From Mycolicibacterium anyangense (GTDB lineage: Bacteria > Actinomycetota > Actinomycetes > Mycobacteriales > Mycobacteriaceae): a stretch of DNA of 64,000 bases. Numbering within the stretch: position 1 is the first letter of the stretch; each line of letters opens with the position of its first letter. A program made the position numbers and the translations under genes. Below the pieces are notes generated by a model. That model did no database searches. It was given only the letters and a program-made list of their open reading frames with translations, and was not told the origin of the DNA. The stretch lies in NCBI RefSeq assembly GCF_010731855.1, contig NZ_AP022620.1:4216001-4280000 (forward strand). Reading direction: 5' to 3'. Shown here piece after piece: positions 60,988 to 64,000 of the stretch.

Positions 60988-61020
60988 CCTTGGTCTGGCC
61001 CGAAATGGGCCAGACCAAGG
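60988..61020 (+). terminator. strong hairpin between amidohydrolase and ACAD
   Basis: CCTTGGTCTGGCCC and GGGCCAGACCAAGG form a perfect 14-bp stem with loop GAAAT, 7 bases after the stop. The next gene begins 20 bases later with no visible promoter or operator in that gap, so it may act as a partial terminator or mRNA stabiliser within the operon. Confidence 0.7.
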
Positions 61021-61040
61021 TATTCAAAGGGAGTGATTAG

Positions 61041-62291
61041 GTGGCCGTGACAATCGATCACGACGTCGAGCCGGTAGCACCAGGTGCCAAAGAGGTGTGT
61101 GAAGCGCTCTTCGCCTTCATCGACCGAGAGGTCGCGAAGATTCAGCAGCCCATCGAGGCGGCTCTCCACGATCCGCGGCTGTACTGGCGCGAGGATGGGC
61201 GCCTTGCCGAGGAGGTTGTCCAGGCCCGCAGGGCCGCGCGGATGGCTTCTGCCGAGGCGGGCTTCTATACGATGTTCTGCCCCGCTGAACTCGGTGGCGG
61301 CGGACTCAGCGCTGAACTGTATTTCGAGGTGTTCGAGGCGCTGTGCCACCGGTACGGCTCACCGCAGACGCAGCTTGCGTTTCAGGTGCTCGCCCACGCC
61401 AGCACGGGTCCGACGGCCTTGTGGACCTACGCATCGGACGCTCTGAAGACCGACTTGGTGCCCAAGCTCATGCGCGGCGAGGTTCAGGGATCATTTGCGA
61501 TGTCGGAACCTGACGCGGGCTCCGACGCCTGGATGATGACCACCACTGCCGTCCGTGACGGTGACCATTGGGTGCTCAACGGTACGAAGCAGTGGGCTTC
61601 CTGGGCGCCCACCGCCGACTTCTTGATCACGTTCGCCATCACCGACCGCGAACGCTTCGCTGCTCGCAAGGGTGGTCTGACGGGCTTCTATGTCCCCACC
61701 GACGTACCCGGCTACGACCTGTATTCGATTGTCAAGGTGTTCGACGAAGTCGGCGGCGAGGAAGCCATCCTCACCTTCAACGACGTCCGCATCCCCGATC
61801 ACTACCGGCTCGGTGAGGTCGGCGAAGGCTTCCGGGTCGCGATGGAGGGCTCTGGCCTGCTCAAGATGACGAAGCTTGCTCGACTGATCGGTCTGGGCCG
61901 GTGGGCGAACGATAAGGCCGCCGAATACGCCAAGGTGCGTAAGACGTTCGGCAAGACCCTCAGCGAGCATCAGTCCGTCCAAAACATGCTGGCCGACAAC
62001 TGCATTGACATCTACACCTCCCGGTTGGCATCGCTCGACGTCGCGCGCAAGCACGATGCCGGGGATCAAGCGCGGTTCGAGTCGGCCATGAGTCACGCTC
62101 TCGTCGCCGAGGCGATGTACCGCGTCTACGACCGGTCGATGCAGATTATGGGCGGCATCGGGCTGAGCAATGAAGCGGCGATGATCAATGGCTGGCACAC
62201 CACACGCGTGTCGCGGATCAGCGAGGGGCCGCCAGAAGTCCAGCGGCGCACCATTGCCAAGTACCTGCTGTCGGGCGCCTACAAGTTCTAG
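61041..62291 (+). CDS. acyl-CoA dehydrogenase
   Basis: This 416-residue ACAD has SFAMSEPDAGSDAWMMTTTA, LNGTKQWASWAPTADF and FGKTLSEHQSVQNMLADN, with ISEGPPEVQRRTIAKYLL at the end carrying the Glu of a standard ACAD base. It is distinct from the ACAD at 53841, so the pathway has at least two desaturation steps or substrates. GTG 61041 has AAAGGGAG upstream. The thiolase follows by 108 bases. Confidence 0.93.
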   Translation: MAVTIDHDVEPVAPGAKEVCEALFAFIDREVAKIQQPIEAALHDPRLYWREDGRLAEEVVQARRAARMASAEAGFYTMFCPAELGGGGLSAELYFEVFEALCHRYGSPQTQLAFQVLAHASTGPTALWTYASDALKTDLVPKLMRGEVQGSFAMSEPDAGSDAWMMTTTAVRDGDHWVLNGTKQWASWAPTADFLITFAITDRERFAARKGGLTGFYVPTDVPGYDLYSIVKVFDEVGGEEAILTFNDVRIPDHYRLGEVGEGFRVAMEGSGLLKMTKLARLIGLGRWANDKAAEYAKVRKTFGKTLSEHQSVQNMLADNCIDIYTSRLASLDVARKHDAGDQARFESAMSHALVAEAMYRVYDRSMQIMGGIGLSNEAAMINGWHTTRVSRISEGPPEVQRRTIAKYLLSGAYKF

Positions 62292-62399
62292 CCAGCTGCC
62301 ACATCGGATCAGCCGGATCCGTTATCGCAGATTACTTTCCATAACTGCTTCCGGGCTTGCGTCCTGGACGGTGCATAGAAGAAGAAGGGAACCAATCAC

Positions 62400-63542
62400 A
62401 TGGTCGACGCATACATCGTAGAGGCGGTCCGGTCGCCCGTCGGTAAGCGCAACGGCGGACTCTCCGCTGTCCACCCCGCCGAGCTTTCCGCGCAGGTGCT
62501 TGCCGCGCTGGTGGACCGGGCCGGGATCGATCCGGCCGTCGTCGACGACGTGGTCTGGGGCTGCGTCGGACAGATCGGTGAACAGTCCAGTGATATCGCG
62601 CGTACTGCGGCACTCACCGCCGGGTGGCCGGAGTCCGTCACCGGCGTCACGGTGGACCGGCAGTGCGGATCCAGCCAGCAGAGCCTGCACTTCGCCGCTG
62701 CGGGCGTGATCGCCGGTCAGTACGACGTCGTTGTCGCCGGTGGAGTGGAGTCGATGTCCCAGGTCAAGATCGGCTCAGCGGCCGAGTACGGTGCCGGCCC
62801 CTTCCCGGAGCGGTTTCAGGCCCGCTACGGACTCCCCAACCAGGGTGTGGGAGCGGAGATGATGGCCGAGCGGTGGGGACTGAGTCGAACCCAGCTCGAT
62901 GAGTTCGCGACTCAGTCGCACCAGAAGGCCGCTGCCGCACAGGATTCACACGTCTTTGACGACCAGATCGTGCCCATCCGCCGCGCTGACGGGTCTGTGG
63001 TGTCAGTCGATGAAGGTATCCGCCGTGGTACTTCGGTAGAGACGCTCGCTGGTCTCAAGCCGGCCTTCAAGGAAGACGGCGTCATTCACGCCGGCAACGC
63101 TTCGCAGATCTCCGACGGATCGGCGGCGCTGTTGGTCATGTCGGGTGAGAAGGCCAAGGAACTCGGCTGCACGCCGATCGCCCGTGTCCACACCGCGGTG
63201 TTGGCCGGCGCCGACCCGGTGATGATGCTCAGCGCACCCATTCCGGCTACCCAGAAGGCACTTCGCAAGTCCGGCCTCGATGTCCGCGACATCGGGGTGT
63301 TCGAGATCAACGAGGCATTCGCACCGGTACCGATGGGCTGGCAGATCGAGATCGGGGCGGACGAGAAGCTGTTGAACCCGAACGGCGGCGCGATCGCTCT
63401 GGGCCATCCTCTCGGGGGCTCGGGCGCCCGGCTGCTGACCACCATGATCCACCACATGCGGGCCAACAACATCAGATACGGGCTGCAGTCGATGTGTGAA
63501 GGTGGCGGTCAGGCGAACGCGACCATCCTGGAACTGGTCTGA
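62400..63542 (+). CDS. thiolase (acetyl-CoA acyltransferase)
   Basis: This 380-residue thiolase has VDRQCGSSQQS with nucleophile Cys89, NEAFAPV, GGAIALGHPLGGSGARLLTT (His) and the second Cys in MCEGGGQANATI. It releases acetyl- or propionyl-CoA from a 3-ketoacyl-CoA. ATG 62400. With the ligase, ACADs and SDRs it completes a beta-oxidation-type round. Confidence 0.94.
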   Translation: MVDAYIVEAVRSPVGKRNGGLSAVHPAELSAQVLAALVDRAGIDPAVVDDVVWGCVGQIGEQSSDIARTAALTAGWPESVTGVTVDRQCGSSQQSLHFAAAGVIAGQYDVVVAGGVESMSQVKIGSAAEYGAGPFPERFQARYGLPNQGVGAEMMAERWGLSRTQLDEFATQSHQKAAAAQDSHVFDDQIVPIRRADGSVVSVDEGIRRGTSVETLAGLKPAFKEDGVIHAGNASQISDGSAALLVMSGEKAKELGCTPIARVHTAVLAGADPVMMLSAPIPATQKALRKSGLDVRDIGVFEINEAFAPVPMGWQIEIGADEKLLNPNGGAIALGHPLGGSGARLLTTMIHHMRANNIRYGLQSMCEGGGQANATILELV

Positions 63543-63551
63543 GAATGCCGG

Positions 63552-63585
63552 AACTCGCCGGCGAGGATGTCCTTGCCGGCGAGTT
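63552..63585 (+). terminator. terminator of the thiolase gene
   Basis: AACTCGCCGGC and GCCGGCGAGTT form a perfect 11-bp stem around a 12-base interior that can pair further (AGGA/TCCT). It starts 10 bases after the stop. Confidence 0.7.
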
Positions 63586-63669
63586 GGCGGTGGAGCGGAC
63601 TGGAGCTTCCGTCCGGAGGCGTAAGTCCACAGGGCAACCGAGTTAGCAAACAACCTCCGTAGACAAGAT

Positions 63670-63687
63670 TCTACTTAATGGTAGAAT
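63670..63687. promoter_or_regulatory. cluster operator motif, site 5 (before luciferase-like gene)
   Basis: TTCTAC-TTAATG-GTAGAA, extended by perfect flanks to 9-bp arms (63667-63690, AGATTCTAC / GTAGAATCT). This is the best copy of the shared motif, 36 bases upstream of the start. Confidence 0.7.
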
Positions 63688-63722
63688 CTACTCGTCAATC
63701 GAACTTCAGATAGGTCAAGCAC

Positions 63723-64000
63723 ATGCACGTTGGCAAGAGCGTCTTCTTCCAGAACCCCAACGAGGATCGTTCCGACTCATCGCTGTACAAGCACGAGATC
63801 GCGCTTGCAGAACAGGCGGAGCCGCTCGGCTTCGAATCGTTGTGGATCGCCGAGCATCACTTCGGTGGCTACGACGTATCGCCGAATGTGCTGCAGCTCT
63901 TGACATACCTGGCCGCCAAGACCCAGCACGTCCGGCTCGGGTCCTCGGTTGTGGTGCTTCCTTGGCACGAGCCCCTGCGGGTCGCCGAAGAAATCTCGGT
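63723..64000 (+). CDS. luciferase-like (LLM) flavin-dependent monooxygenase, 3' end missing
   Basis: The first 92 residues are visible: MHVGKSVFFQNPN, AEPLGFESLWIAEHHFGGYD (typical LLM with WxAEHH) and VRLGSSVVVLPWHEPLRVAE. The gene runs off the window. It is a bacterial luciferase-family monooxygenase that needs reduced flavin, matching the flavin reductase at 59027. It oxygenates an organic substrate of the cluster. ATG 63723. Confidence 0.9.
   Translation, partial: MHVGKSVFFQNPNEDRSDSSLYKHEIALAEQAEPLGFESLWIAEHHFGGYDVSPNVLQLLTYLAAKTQHVRLGSSVVVLPWHEPLRVAEEIS

Noticed and set aside
40-64000. Mobile elements, CRISPR arrays or tRNA genes
   Set aside because: I found no transposase or integrase genes, no regularly spaced repeats and no tRNA-like cloverleaf while reading the window.

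Overview
The window looks like chromosomal DNA from a fast-growing mycobacterium (Mycolicibacterium-like). The evidence is high GC, frequent GTG and TTG starts, many tightly packed or 4-bp overlapping genes, a CelA1-type GH6 protein, an L,D-transpeptidase-type exported protein, WS/DGAT and fused HadA/HadB-type enzymes, mycothiol-linked folds and numerous small exported proteins. I see no rRNA, tRNA, insertion sequence, prophage or CRISPR array. About 70 genes fill nearly all of it; the only long gap is 53299-53840.

Region by region. 1-3 kb: the end of a tandem universal stress protein, a fused MaoC-type dehydratase and a GAF/LuxR regulator. 3-7.5 kb (minus strand): a compact oxidation operon (SCP2-like carrier, zinc alcohol dehydrogenase, aldehyde dehydrogenase, cytochrome P450, 3Fe-4S ferredoxin). 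7.6-9.6 kb: an acyl-CoA dehydrogenase and a TetR regulator with two matching palindromic operators. 9.7-16.6 kb: GH6 protein, threonine dehydratase, DUF4239 membrane protein, two exported envelope proteins, and a carotenoid oxygenase overlapping a double HxlR regulator. 16.6-22 kb: a four-gene operon (two amidohydrolases around a fused double acyl-CoA dehydrogenase, plus a small protein) opposite a TetR gene. 22-25.7 kb: a Rox-type FAD monooxygenase preceded by a near-perfect rifamycin-associated element, then a cutinase, a small exported protein and a NUDIX hydrolase. 25.7-31 kb: DUF1254/1214 protein, nickel superoxide dismutase with its maturation protease, a lytic transglycosylase lipoprotein, a TetR-like protein and an M15 peptidase. 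30.5-37.2 kb: a mycothiol-linked pair, DUF4262, and a complete N-acetylglucosamine module (nagA, nagB, EIIA, EIIBC). 37.3-51.2 kb: small exported proteins, WS/DGAT, an acyltransferase plus SGNH pair, a metallopeptidase lipoprotein, a sedolisin, an APH(6)-like kinase, a 46-residue membrane protein and the helicase HrpA.

51.5-64 kb is an accessory-looking catabolic cluster: acyl-CoA ligase, two acyl-CoA dehydrogenases, a class III CoA-transferase, three SDRs, flavin reductase, amidohydrolase, thiolase and the start of a luciferase-like monooxygenase. Its transcription units share an apparently undescribed inverted-repeat motif (WTCKAY-N6-RTMGAW) at 53730, 56337, 59556, 59728 and 63670. This is the best candidate for a new regulon in the window. 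The substrate cannot be named from sequence, but the set fits CoA activation, flavin-dependent oxygenation, beta-oxidation-type steps and thiolysis of an acid. The other standout observations are the rox gene with its RAE, a nickel SOD with Tyr instead of Pro in the metal hook, and twin palindromes downstream of hrpA ahead of a histidine-rich exported protein.
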